Numbered from the stretch's first letter, positions 1 through 8,495 are shown. The stretch: 16,430 nucleotides of DNA from JBBDIX01 sp040880235 (GCA_040880235.1 JBBDIX010000063.1:1-16430), one strand, 5' to 3'. Notes: a model not told the origin generated them from the sequence alone. Numbers and translations are program-made.

Positions 1-695
1 GCCACCCCATCCACACCATGAAGGTCGGGTCGATCGGGACGCTCAACGCGCTCGGTGTCGCACGGGAGCGTCGCGCGCGGTTCCTGCTCGCGTCGACCTC
101 GGAGGTGTACGGGGACCCCAGGGAGCATCCCCAGTCGGAGGAGTACCGAGGTAGCGTGGACACGACGGGTCCGCGCGGCGTGTACGACGAGGCCAAGCGA
201 TTCGCGGAGGCCATGACGTACGCGTATCACCGTGACCATGGCGTCGATGTCCGGGTCGCGCGGATCTTCAACACCTACGGACCGGGGATGCGTCGTGACG
301 ACGGTCGCCTCGTGCCCACCCTGATGGGTCAGGCCCTGCGAGGTGAGCCGTTGACGGTCCACGGCACCGGCGACCAGACGCGATCACTGTGCTATGTGGA
401 CGACCTCGTCGACGGACTGCTGCGACTGCTCGTCGCGGACCGGACACTTCCCTGCAACCTCGGTTCGGACGTCGAGGTGCGGGTGATCGAGGTCGCCGAT
501 GCGATCCAGAGGCGCTGTGGCACGGACGTGGACATCGTGCACGTCGAGCGGGCGTCACACGACCCGCAGCGGCGGCGGCCCGACCTGACCGTCGCCCGAC
601 GGGAACTGGGCTGGGAACCGACGGTGGGGCTCGACGAGGGACTCGACCGCACCGTCCAGTGGGCGCGTGCGCAGCGGCACCGATTCACCGTGTGA
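1..695 (+). CDS. UDP-glucuronate decarboxylase-like NAD-dependent epimerase/dehydratase, 5'-truncated by window edge
   Basis: Extended short-chain dehydrogenase that closely resembles bacterial UDP-glucuronic acid decarboxylases (UXS), which convert UDP-glucuronate to UDP-xylose for cell-surface glycans. The reading frame is open to the left edge (codons from base 3, His-Pro-Ile-His-Thr before the first Met at 18), and the Gly-rich NAD-binding motif that should open the Rossmann fold is missing, so the true start lies outside the window and Met18 is internal. Visible are the catalytic Ser/Thr segment STSEVYGDP, the YxxxK pair in VYDEAKR, the substrate-side motif RIFNTYGPGM, and GDQTRSLCYVDDLVDG followed by a C-terminal LGWEP segment typical of the family. 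The ASTSEVYGDP and EHPQ context favours UXS over UDP-glucose 4-epimerase or dTDP-glucose dehydratase, but substrate is inferred from motif similarity. It converges on metF with only 19 bp between stop codons. Confidence 0.85.
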   Translation, partial: HPIHTMKVGSIGTLNALGVARERRARFLLASTSEVYGDPREHPQSEEYRGSVDTTGPRGVYDEAKRFAEAMTYAYHRDHGVDVRVARIFNTYGPGMRRDDGRLVPTLMGQALRGEPLTVHGTGDQTRSLCYVDDLVDGLLRLLVADRTLPCNLGSDVEVRVIEVADAIQRRCGTDVDIVHVERASHDPQRRRPDLTVARRELGWEPTVGLDEGLDRTVQWARAQRHRFTV

Positions 696-707
696 CCTCT
701 GGGTCAC
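692..707. terminator. Small inverted repeat between convergent genes, possible weak terminator
   Basis: GTGACC (692-697) and GGTCAC (702-707) form a perfect 6-bp stem with the 4-base loop TCTG, starting within the last codons of the epimerase gene. A second GGTCAC at 712-717 could pair instead. There is no T-tract. It sits in the 19-bp gap between two convergent stop codons, the right place for a bidirectional terminator, but a short stem like this can occur by chance. Confidence 0.3.
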
Positions 708-714
708 TGCCGGG

Positions 715-1569
715 TCACAGTCCGAGATCGGCGTGGATCTGGCGGGTCGCCGTCGAGTGGTTGAGCGTGTAGAAGTGCAGACCCGGGACGCCCTCCTCGA
801 GCAGTCGGGCACACAGTTGTGTCGCCACCTCGACGCCGATGCGGCGGACCTCGTCGGGGTCGTCCACCGCGTGCAGCCGTCGGGCGAGGTCTGCGGGGAA
901 CTCGGCCCCGGACAGCTGGGCGAAGCGTTCGATCTGACGCACGTCGGTCACGGGCATGATCCCGGGGATCACGGGTCGATCACAGCCACGGGCGGCGAGG
1001 TCGTCGACCAGACGCAGGTGGTGGGTCACGTCGAAGAAGAACTGGGTCACCGCGAAGTCGGCCACCTCGAGCTTGGCGGCCAGGTGGTCGCGGTCGGTCG
1101 ACAGGTCGACGGAGGACGGATGACCCTCGGGGTGGGCGGCGACGCCGATCGAGAACGCGTCCCCCCCGATGGAACGCGCCAGGTGGACCAGGTCGATCGC
1201 GTGCTCGATCTCCCAGAAGGCGTCGGTGTCGCCGCGTGGCGGATCGCCACGCAACAGCATGAGGTTGTCGATGCCCGCGCCGAGGTGCCGTCGGAGGATG
1301 GTCGCGAGCTCGTCGTGGGTGTGCGACACGGCGGTGAGGTGGGCCATGGGGTTCAACGTCGTGTCGTTGCGCAGATGTTCGACCAGTTCCCGCGTCGCGT
1401 CGCGTGTCGAACCACCGGCCCCGTAGGTCACCGACACGAACGTCGGCTGGAGTGGCTCGAGTTCCCGCAGGGTCGCGCGCAGGCGTTCGGCCGCCTCGTC
1501 GCTGCGTGGCGGGAAGAACTCGAACGAGACGGCGACGCCGTTGTCGAGTAGATCGTGGATCCGGGTCAT
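715..1569 (-). CDS. metF: Methylenetetrahydrofolate reductase
   Basis: Flavoprotein that reduces 5,10-methylene-THF to 5-methyl-THF, the methyl donor for methionine synthase; cytoplasmic. The 284-residue protein has the usual bacterial length and single TIM-barrel domain. Seen are SFEFFPPR at residues 15-22 with the conserved catalytic Glu17, SVTYGAGGSTRD (46-57), the folate/FAD region NLMLLRGDPP (102-111) with Asp109, then SIGVAAHPEGHP, a QFFFD segment and IPGIMPV near the C-terminal half. The ATG overlaps the TGA of the upstream acyltransferase gene (ATGA), with AGGA eight bases before it, so translation is probably coupled. It is the last gene of the metH-acyltransferase-metF operon and supplies the substrate of MetH. 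No frameshift or odd composition. Confidence 0.97.
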   Translation of the reverse strand: MTRIHDLLDNGVAVSFEFFPPRSDEAAERLRATLRELEPLQPTFVSVTYGAGGSTRDATRELVEHLRNDTTLNPMAHLTAVSHTHDELATILRRHLGAGIDNLMLLRGDPPRGDTDAFWEIEHAIDLVHLARSIGGDAFSIGVAAHPEGHPSSVDLSTDRDHLAAKLEVADFAVTQFFFDVTHHLRLVDDLAARGCDRPVIPGIMPVTDVRQIERFAQLSGAEFPADLARRLHAVDDPDEVRRIGVEVATQLCARLLEEGVPGLHFYTLNHSTATRQIHADLGL

Positions 1570-4265
1570 CGAGGCGTTCCTGTCAGCTGCATGCGAACGT
1601 CCACCGCCATCGCGCCCGACGACCTCGACCCGACGAACACCGGGTTCAGGTCGAGCTCGGTGATCTCGGGCACGTCCTCCACGAGTGCGTTGACCCGGTG
1701 GAGGAGGTCGATGAGCGCGTCGGTGTCTGCGGGGGGCGCGCCCCGGTAGCCGTTGAGCAGTGGTCGCATCCGCAGTTCGTCGAGCATGTCGTGGACGTCG
1801 TGGTCGGTCAGGGGCGTGACCCGCAGGCTCACGTCGCGGATCAGTTCCACCAGTGTGCCGCCCATCCCGGTGATCACGACCGGGCCGAACGACGGGTCGT
1901 GGGTCACCCCGACGACCATCTCGACCCCGTCGGGAACCATCCGCTGGACGAGGAATGCCTCCGCGAGGTGGTCGAGTCCCTGGTCATGCAGGCGCGTCGC
2001 CATGCGTTCGATCGAGGCAGCGACGGCGTCGGCCGATGTCAGGGAGAGTTCGACCCCGCCGACGTCTGCCTTGTGGACGGCGGCCGCGAGCTTGACGGCC
2101 ACGGGTCCACCGATCCGTTCGAACGCACGCGCACCCTCGGGGGCGGACGTGACCACCTCGGACGTGGCGAACGGGATCCCGTAGGCCGACAGGATGCGCG
2201 TCGCGGTGTCGTGGTCCGCCCACCCGCCGTCCGTCGCGCCGTCGGCCTGCTGCGTCACGAACGCGTCGACGGCGTGGCGGGCTGCGTCCCGGTCGATGCC
2301 GACGGGTTCGACGACCTCACCGAGGGGACGTCGGCGCCATGCGGCGTACCGGTTGACGCGTCCGAGCGCCCTCGCGGCGGTCTCCGGGAAGGAGAAGACG
2401 GGGACGCCTGCCTCGGTCAGCTCCCGCGGTGCATCGTCGGCGGACATGAAGACGGACACCACGACCAGGTCGTCGGGCAGGTCCGCGCAGGCGTGTGCGA
2501 GCGCGGAGGCGACGCCCTCGGTGTCGATCGATCCCGTGGGGATGAAGATCACGAAGACGACGTCGACCTCGTCCGCCTCTGCCAGGACCCGCAGCGCCCG
2601 GGCGTACTGTCCGGCCGACGCGGAGGCGATCATGTCCACGGGGTTGGTGATGCCGGCCTCCGCCGGCAGGAAGGTCCGCAGTTCGTCGAGTGTGCGGTCG
2701 GACAGGTGGGGAACCTCGAGCCCGTGTGCCTCGAGTGCGTCGGCCGCCAGGATGGCCGGACCGCCGGCGTTGCTGAGGATCGCGACGTTGCGCCCCACGG
2801 GAAGCGGTTGGCTCGACAGCAGTGTGGCGACGTCGAACATCTCCTCGAGCGTGTCGGTGCGGATCACCCCGGTCTGGTCGAACAGGGCCTGGACGGCCTC
2901 GTCGCCGGACGACATCGCGGCGGTGTGTGACGACGCGGCGCGAACCCCCGCGCCGCTGCGCCCGGACTTGACCGCCACGATCGGCTTCGTGCGCGACACG
3001 CGACGAGCGATGCGCGAGAAGCGACGCGGGTTGCCGAACGACTCGAGGTACATCAGCACGACGTCGGTGTCGGGGTCCTCCTCCCAGTACAGGAGCAGGT
3101 CGTTGCCCGAGATGTCGGCCTTGTTGCCCACCGACACGAACGTGGACATGCCCAGGCCCAGGCGGTCGACGTGACGGAGCACCGCCAGGCCGAGCGCCCC
3201 GGACTGCGACGACATCGAGATCCGACCGGAGGCCGGGAAGGTCGCGGAGAACGTGGCGTTCATCCGCACGTCGTCGGCGCCGTTGAGCAGGCCCATGCAG
3301 TTGGGGCCGACGAGGCGCAGGCCGTGTCCGCGGGCCAGCGCGAGGAGTTCGTCCTGATGGGTGCGGCCGCCGTCGACCTCGGCGAAACCGGCGGTGACGA
3401 CGCACACCGCGGCCACCCCCAGTCGTCCGGCCTCGTCGACGACGTCGGCGACCAGCGGCGCGGGGACGCAGACGATCACGAGGTCGGGGACCTGCGGACA
3501 GGCCGTCAGGTCGGGGTAGGCCGCGACGGTCTGCACGTGGGTCGCGTTGGGGTTGACCGGGTACACGACCCCGGAGAACCCACCGCGCAGCAGGTTGGCG
3601 AACACCGTGCCGCCGATGGCGCGCGGGTTGCGGGACGCGCCGACGACGGCGATGCGTTCGGGGCGCAGGAACCGGCGCAGCGCGGCAGTGGCAGCGCGGC
3701 GTTCCGACTCGTCGACGACGTCGAGGAATCGCGGTGTCGCGGTGACGTCGAGGTCCGACTGCAGCACCCCTGCGCCCTCGCCCTGCGACTGGTACTCGAG
3801 TCCGACCTCGCGGATCAGGTTGAGCATGCGCACGTTGTCCACGAGCACGTCACCACGCAGGTGGGTGATGCCGGCCTCGGCCCCGGCGCGGGCAACCTCC
3901 CGGACGAGGGCGGTCCCCACGCCTCGGCCCTGCTCGGCGTCCTCCACCAGTGCGGCGAACTCTGCGCGGGACGGGTGGTCCGGATCCCGGTCCCACTGGG
4001 CGAACCCGACGATGCGTTCACCCTCCCCGCGACCGCGGGAGGCCACGACGGCGAACTGCTGCCCCGGCTCGAGGCGCGTGAAACGCTGAACCGAGTCGTG
4101 GTCGAGGGTGAACGGGCCGAGGAACCGTCGGCGTCGTGACTCGGGTGAGGTGCGGTCCCACATCGCCAGCAGGCGCTCGTCATCGTCTGGCCGGATCGCA
4201 CGCAGGGTCACGGTGGTGCCGTCGGGCAGCACGTGTGCGTGCGTGTCCATGCCGTGCTCCGTCAT
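1566..4265 (-). CDS. GNAT acetyltransferase fused to ADP-forming acyl-CoA synthetase (Pat-type protein acyltransferase)
   Basis: An 899-residue fusion. An N-terminal GNAT domain (about residues 17-170) has the acetyl-CoA loop QGRGVG at 112-117. It is followed by a CoA-binding Rossmann domain (about 200-300, VVGASRNPRAIGG), succinyl-CoA-ligase-like domains with SSQSGALG at 352-359 and SHTAAMSSGDEA at 446-457, and a C-terminal ATP-grasp domain (about 680-899) containing KLAAAVHKADVGG. Proteins with these modules (E. coli PatZ type) acetylate lysines such as that of acetyl-CoA synthetase; here GNAT comes first, the reverse of PatZ. His447 and His731 align by eye with the phosphorylated and ATP-grasp histidines of active ADP-forming synthetases, so both activities may be live. 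The first ATG (4265) overlaps the metH stop; Met6 (4250) has GGAG six bases upstream and is an equally good start. Its substrate is unknown. Confidence 0.9.
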   Translation of the reverse strand: MTEHGMDTHAHVLPDGTTVTLRAIRPDDDERLLAMWDRTSPESRRRRFLGPFTLDHDSVQRFTRLEPGQQFAVVASRGRGEGERIVGFAQWDRDPDHPSRAEFAALVEDAEQGRGVGTALVREVARAGAEAGITHLRGDVLVDNVRMLNLIREVGLEYQSQGEGAGVLQSDLDVTATPRFLDVVDESERRAATAALRRFLRPERIAVVGASRNPRAIGGTVFANLLRGGFSGVVYPVNPNATHVQTVAAYPDLTACPQVPDLVIVCVPAPLVADVVDEAGRLGVAAVCVVTAGFAEVDGGRTHQDELLALARGHGLRLVGPNCMGLLNGADDVRMNATFSATFPASGRISMSSQSGALGLAVLRHVDRLGLGMSTFVSVGNKADISGNDLLLYWEEDPDTDVVLMYLESFGNPRRFSRIARRVSRTKPIVAVKSGRSGAGVRAASSHTAAMSSGDEAVQALFDQTGVIRTDTLEEMFDVATLLSSQPLPVGRNVAILSNAGGPAILAADALEAHGLEVPHLSDRTLDELRTFLPAEAGITNPVDMIASASAGQYARALRVLAEADEVDVVFVIFIPTGSIDTEGVASALAHACADLPDDLVVVSVFMSADDAPRELTEAGVPVFSFPETAARALGRVNRYAAWRRRPLGEVVEPVGIDRDAARHAVDAFVTQQADGATDGGWADHDTATRILSAYGIPFATSEVVTSAPEGARAFERIGGPVAVKLAAAVHKADVGGVELSLTSADAVAASIERMATRLHDQGLDHLAEAFLVQRMVPDGVEMVVGVTHDPSFGPVVITGMGGTLVELIRDVSLRVTPLTDHDVHDMLDELRMRPLLNGYRGAPPADTDALIDLLHRVNALVEDVPEITELDLNPVFVGSRSSGAMAVDVRMQLTGTPR

Positions 4266-7200
4266 CGGGCGTTGAAGTACCGGGCCTCGGGGTGGTGGAC
4301 GACGATGGCGGACGTGGACTGTTCGGGGTCGAGCATGAACTCGTCGGTGAGTTCGACGTCGATCATCGACGGGTCGATGAGCTGGAACAGGCGTTGCTGG
4401 TCCTCCAGGTCCGGGCAGGCCGCGTACCCGAAGGAGTAGCGCGAGCCGCGGTAACCCTGACGGAACCAGTCCTTCACCGTCGGTCCGTCGTCCCCGGCCA
4501 TCCCGAGCTCCTCACGGATCCGCCGGTGCCAGAGCTCCGCGAGCGCCTCGGCCATCTCCACCCCGAAACCGTGGGCGAAGAGGTAGTCGGTGTAGCGATC
4601 CTCGGCGAAGAGCTCCTGCGCGACCCGGCTGATCGATCGTCCCATGGTGACGAGCTGCACCCCGAGCACGTCGGTCTGCCCGGAGTCGATCCCCCGGAAG
4701 AAGTCGGAGATGCACAGGAACCGTCCACGGTCCTGGCGGGGGAAGGTGAACCGGACGAGTTCGCGCTCGCCCGGCGCGTCGGGGTCCCACACCACCAGGT
4801 CGTCACCGTCACCGTTGGCGGGCCAGTAGCCATAGACCACCTGGGGGGTCAGCAGGCGCTTGGCCTTCGCGCGGGCCACCCACTCACGCAGGGCGGGGCG
4901 GGCCTGTTCGTCGATGAGTCGCTGGTGGTCGTCGGGTGTCGATCCCTCGCCGGGGCTGAACCCCCACTGATTGCGGAAGAGGGCCACCTCGTTGAGCATC
5001 GGCACGATGTCGTCGATGCTGATCCCCCGCACGACCCGCTGGCCCCAGAACGGGGGAGTGGGGACGTTCACGTCGTCGGCCGTCGCCGATCGCGGTCGAC
5101 CCTGCGCGTCGTGTCGCGGGGGCTGTTCCACGACCATCGCACGCTCGTGGGTGCGTCGAGGTCGCCGCACGGCGACGTCACCCGGTGCGGCGTCCTCGCG
5201 CCGGGCCCGCAGCACCTCGTCGAGCGTCCGCAGACCCTCGAACGCGTCCTTGCAGTAGAAGACATCGCCCTCGTACATCGCGCGCAGGTCGTCCTCGACG
5301 TAGCCGCGGGTCAGGGCGGCGCCACCGAGCAGCACCGGCAGGTGGGCCACCCCACGGGCGTTCATCTCCTCCAGGTTCTCGCGCATGATCACCGTGGACT
5401 TGACCAGCAGGCCCGACATGCCGATCGCGTTGCAGCGCTCGCGTTCGGCCGCCTCGAGGATGGCGTCCAGCGGCTGCTTGATCCCGAGGTTCACGACGTC
5501 GTAACCGTTGTTGCGCAGGATGATGTCGACCAGGTTCTTGCCGATGTCGTGGACATCGCCCTTGACGGTCGCGAGCACGATGCGTCCCTTGGCCGACGCC
5601 GTGTCGCCGCCGGCGGCCTGGATGTGAGGTTCCAGGTGGGCGACCGCCGTCTTCATCGCCTCAGCGGACTGGAGCACGAACGGCAGCTGCATCGCGCCGG
5701 ACGCGAACAGTTCGCCGACGGTCGCCATGCCCTTCAGCAGGAAGCCGTTGATGATCTCCAGCGGGGGATGGGACTGCAGCGCCACGTCGAGGTCGTCGGT
5801 CATGCCGTCCCGGTCGCCGTCGACGATCCGGCGTTCGAGTCGTTCCTCGACGGGCAGCTCGGCCATGACCTCCGCAGTGGTCGTCGCCGCACGTTCCCCG
5901 TCGAACAGCGCCATCAGACGATGCAGAGGATCGTGGTCGGCCGGCGCGGTGCCACCGAGTCCGTCAGTCCCCCGACGGTCGTGGACCAGGTCGGTGGCGA
6001 CGAGCACCTGTTCGTCGGGGATCCGGTGCAACGGCAGGATCCGGCCGGGGTGCACGATGGCGGAGGTCAGGCCGCGCTCGCGTGCCTCCCGGAGGAACAC
6101 TGAGTTGAGGACCTGACGTGCGGCAGGGGACAGACCGAACGACACGTTCGACACCCCGAGCGTGGTCGCGCATCCCGGGATCTCCGCCATGACCCGTTCG
6201 ATGGCGTCGAGGGTCTCGGCCGCGTCACGGCGCAGGTCCTCCTGGCCGGAGCCGAGCGGGAACGTCAGGCAGTCGAAGATCAGGTCATGGGGCTCGAGAC
6301 CGTGGTCGTCGACGGCGATGTCTGCCACGCGACGGCACACCTCGACCTTCCAGTCGGCGGTGCGCGCCTGGCCGCGCTCGTCGATCGCAAGCACGATGAC
6401 CGCCGCCCCGTAACGACGGGCGAGCGGCAGCAGTCGGTCGGCCTTGACTCGGCCGTCCTCGAGGTTGACCGAGTTGATGACCGCACGTCCACCCAGCCGG
6501 AGGAGCGCGGCCTCGATCACCTCGGGCTCGGTCGAGTCGATCACCAGCGGCAGCGTCGACTGGGTCGCGAACCGGTCGACGATGGCCTGCATGTCGGGAA
6601 CGCCGGCCCGCCCGACGTAGTCGACGCACACGTCGAGCACGTGGGCCCCCTCGCGAGCCTGGGAGCGGGCGAGCTGGACCGCGGCGTCCCAGTCCTCGGC
6701 GAGCAGGATCTCGCGGAACGCCTTCGAACCGTTCGCGTTCGCGCGTTCCCCGATCGCGAGGAACGCCGTGTCCTGCTCGATGGTGACCGCGGAGTACAGG
6801 GAGGCCAGCGCAGGGCGCCACTCGACCACGAGCGGGTCCGGTTCGTCGCCGGCAGGTTCGGGGTCCCCGGCGAGCAGCTGGCCCGCGGCGCCGGGACGCA
6901 CCTGCAGGGGCCGGTCGAGCACGCGTCGCCGCGGTCGGTGGCCCCCGATGGCGGCGACGACCGCCGCCATGTGTTCGACGGTGGTGCCACAGCACCCGCC
7001 GACGATGGACGCGCCGAACTGCTCCACGAACTCGACGTGGGCGGCCGCCAGTGCGTCCGGTCCGAGGGGGTAGACGGTCTGCCCGTCCTCGAGGTGGGGG
7101 ATGCCGGCGTTGGGGATGACACTCACGGGCAGGCGCGACTGCCGCGACAGTGTGCGCACGTGCTCACGCATGTCGTCCGGTCCGGTTGCGCAGTTCATCC

Positions 7201-7927
7201 CGAGCACGTCGATCGGCAGTGGGTCGAGCGCGGCGATGGCTGCGGCCGGCTCGGTGCCGAGCAGCATCGTGTTGATGTCCTTCTCGACCGTGAACTGGAC
7301 CATCACCGGGACGCGTTCGCCGCGTTCCGCGAACACGTCGTCGCACGCCGCGACGGCCGCCTTGATCTGGAGCAGGTCGAAGCACGTCTCCACGAGGATC
7401 ACGTCGCTGCCGCCGTCGAGCAGCCCCCGGACCTGACGGCGGTAGCCCTCCTCCATCGTCACCACGTCGATGAAGTCTCGGGTCGTCGCGGGGTCCTTGC
7501 CGAGCGACAGGGTCGGAGAGCGCGTGCCGGGGCCGATCGAGCCGATCACCCAGCGCCGATGGTCGGGCGTGGAGAACTCGTCGGCCACCCGGCGTGCGAT
7601 CACCGCGGCCGCCTCGTTGAGTTCCTCCGTGCGTGCACCCAGCCCGTACTCGTCGAGCACCCACGGTGCGCCACCGAACGTGTCGGTCTGCACGGCGTCG
7701 ACCCCGACCTCGAGCATGCCGCGGTGGACGCGCTCGACGGCGTCGGGACGGCTGGCCACGAGGATCTCGTTGCAGCCGTCGAGGTCGTCGCTGCCGAAGT
7801 CCGCGGCGGTCAGGTCCTGCGTCTGCAGGGCCGTGCCCATCCCACCGTCGAACACCAGGACGCGGTCGCGCAGCGCCTCCAGGAACGGATGCGCGGTCAG
7901 TCTCAGGGTTGCCGTCGTGTCAGTCAT
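4262..7927 (-). CDS. metH: Cobalamin-dependent methionine synthase
   Basis: Transfers the methyl group of 5-methyl-THF to homocysteine through methylcobalamin; cytoplasmic. At 1221 residues it has full family length (E. coli about 1227) and all four modules in order. The homocysteine/zinc domain (about 1-335) has Cys246 in NCATGP and Cys312-Cys313 in GGCCGTT as zinc ligands. The pterin-binding barrel follows (about 370-640), then the cobalamin domain with the lower axial ligand His793 in GDVHDIGKN, and a C-terminal reactivation domain (about 900-1221) with RxxxGYxxCPD-type motif RYSFGYAACPD. First gene of an operon with the acyltransferase (4-bp overlap) and metF. The ATG has no clear Shine-Dalgarno; a TAGGCT box six bases upstream suggests a leaderless transcript. 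No cobalamin riboswitch is visible in the 106-bp upstream gap. Confidence 0.97.
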   Translation of the reverse strand: MTDTTATLRLTAHPFLEALRDRVLVFDGGMGTALQTQDLTAADFGSDDLDGCNEILVASRPDAVERVHRGMLEVGVDAVQTDTFGGAPWVLDEYGLGARTEELNEAAAVIARRVADEFSTPDHRRWVIGSIGPGTRSPTLSLGKDPATTRDFIDVVTMEEGYRRQVRGLLDGGSDVILVETCFDLLQIKAAVAACDDVFAERGERVPVMVQFTVEKDINTMLLGTEPAAAIAALDPLPIDVLGMNCATGPDDMREHVRTLSRQSRLPVSVIPNAGIPHLEDGQTVYPLGPDALAAAHVEFVEQFGASIVGGCCGTTVEHMAAVVAAIGGHRPRRRVLDRPLQVRPGAAGQLLAGDPEPAGDEPDPLVVEWRPALASLYSAVTIEQDTAFLAIGERANANGSKAFREILLAEDWDAAVQLARSQAREGAHVLDVCVDYVGRAGVPDMQAIVDRFATQSTLPLVIDSTEPEVIEAALLRLGGRAVINSVNLEDGRVKADRLLPLARRYGAAVIVLAIDERGQARTADWKVEVCRRVADIAVDDHGLEPHDLIFDCLTFPLGSGQEDLRRDAAETLDAIERVMAEIPGCATTLGVSNVSFGLSPAARQVLNSVFLREARERGLTSAIVHPGRILPLHRIPDEQVLVATDLVHDRRGTDGLGGTAPADHDPLHRLMALFDGERAATTTAEVMAELPVEERLERRIVDGDRDGMTDDLDVALQSHPPLEIINGFLLKGMATVGELFASGAMQLPFVLQSAEAMKTAVAHLEPHIQAAGGDTASAKGRIVLATVKGDVHDIGKNLVDIILRNNGYDVVNLGIKQPLDAILEAAERERCNAIGMSGLLVKSTVIMRENLEEMNARGVAHLPVLLGGAALTRGYVEDDLRAMYEGDVFYCKDAFEGLRTLDEVLRARREDAAPGDVAVRRPRRTHERAMVVEQPPRHDAQGRPRSATADDVNVPTPPFWGQRVVRGISIDDIVPMLNEVALFRNQWGFSPGEGSTPDDHQRLIDEQARPALREWVARAKAKRLLTPQVVYGYWPANGDGDDLVVWDPDAPGERELVRFTFPRQDRGRFLCISDFFRGIDSGQTDVLGVQLVTMGRSISRVAQELFAEDRYTDYLFAHGFGVEMAEALAELWHRRIREELGMAGDDGPTVKDWFRQGYRGSRYSFGYAACPDLEDQQRLFQLIDPSMIDVELTDEFMLDPEQSTSAIVVHHPEARYFNAR

Positions 7928-7933
7928 GCGCAG

Positions 7934-7939
7934 AGCCTA
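7934..7939 (-). promoter_or_regulatory. Possible -10 element for leaderless metH mRNA
   Basis: On the minus strand TAGGCT (TANNNT type) ends six bases before the metH ATG at 7927, the spacing that puts the transcription start at or next to the start codon. The absence of a Shine-Dalgarno upstream of the ATG fits. A -35 is not convincing. The rest of the 106-bp divergent gap to the plus-strand gene at 8034 shows no other strong element. Confidence 0.4.
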
Positions 7940-8033
7940 CGGGCCGTGCTCCCGCGCCGGTCACCGACCCGGGTCGACGGCGGTGTCGCGGGCTCGGCTT
8001 GCCCCGGCGGGCCTCGGCAGCGAACATGCGGCC

Positions 8034-8495
8034 ATGTTCCGTCGCAAGCCAGACATGCCTGCCGAGGTCCACCCTGCGTGGTGGGCCTTCCTCGACTGTG
8101 CCGAAGTCATCGAGGCCGGCCGACGCGTGCTGCTGGGCACGTTGCCCACCGGACGGGTCGAACCGGCGCCGATCACCGTCGGAACCGATGCGGTGCGGCG
8201 ATCGATCGACGATGCACAGGGCTGGATGTCCGACTGGCGGATCGACGAACTCGCCCACGAGTGGCAGGGCTGCATCGACGCGCTCGCCGAGGCGCGGCAG
8301 GCGGCCGGGACGCTCGACGAGGTGGCGGGCACCACCCGCGAACTCGAGGAACTGCTCGAGGCGGTCGGCGACGTCGTCGAACCACTGGACCGGTTCGCCG
8401 ATGCAGAGCGTGCGTTCCGGCAGCGCTGGCGCCCCCCGTCGCGGCGTCCCGACGATCTGCCCCCGTCGGGGCCCTCCACGGAGGATGTCGCGTGA
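8034..8495 (+). CDS. Uncharacterised 153-residue protein coupled to purM
   Basis: I do not recognise a family. The 153-residue product begins MFRRKPDMPAEVHPAWWAFL, has no signal peptide or membrane segment, and looks mostly alpha-helical. It has an amphipathic, Glu/Leu-rich stretch around residues 90-120 that may form a coiled coil, and a disordered Pro/Arg/Ser-rich tail. Start choice: ATG 8034 is the first in-frame ATG before the conserved-looking segment; the frame is open much further upstream, but that part is antisense to metH. No strong Shine-Dalgarno is seen (weak purine stretch only). Its stop codon overlaps the purM GTG (GTGA), and the purM ribosome binding site lies inside its last codons, so the two are co-translated. 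That suggests, without proving, a role connected with purine synthesis. Divergent from metH. Confidence 0.72.
   Translation: MFRRKPDMPAEVHPAWWAFLDCAEVIEAGRRVLLGTLPTGRVEPAPITVGTDAVRRSIDDAQGWMSDWRIDELAHEWQGCIDALAEARQAAGTLDEVAGTTRELEELLEAVGDVVEPLDRFADAERAFRQRWRPPSRRPDDLPPSGPSTEDVA
8480..8484 (+). promoter_or_regulatory. Ribosome binding site deciding the purM start
   Basis: GGAGG seven bases before the GTG at 8492. It fixes purM translation to this GTG even though the same frame stays open for more than 2 kb upstream. Confidence 0.8.

Noticed and set aside
1404..2930. 508-residue open frame on plus
   Set aside because: Antisense to the acyltransferase and metF; Arg/Gly/Val-rich, with no domain and no ribosome binding site. 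Long antisense frames are expected in GC-rich coding DNA.
4136..6103. 655-residue open frame on plus
   Set aside because: Antisense to metH, which has complete motifs along the whole stretch; no recognisable domain in the antisense product.
7470..8033. Upstream extension of the 153-residue unknown protein
   Set aside because: Mostly antisense to the start of metH; composition is shadow-like and no start signal is seen there.
7928..8033. Cobalamin or SAM riboswitch upstream of metH
   Set aside because: The gap is only 106 bp, shows no B12-box-like element, and the metH promoter candidate abuts the ATG.
6287..8491. Long upstream extension of the purM frame
   Set aside because: Antisense to metH and overlapping the unknown gene; PurM homology and the GGAGG site begin at GTG 8492.
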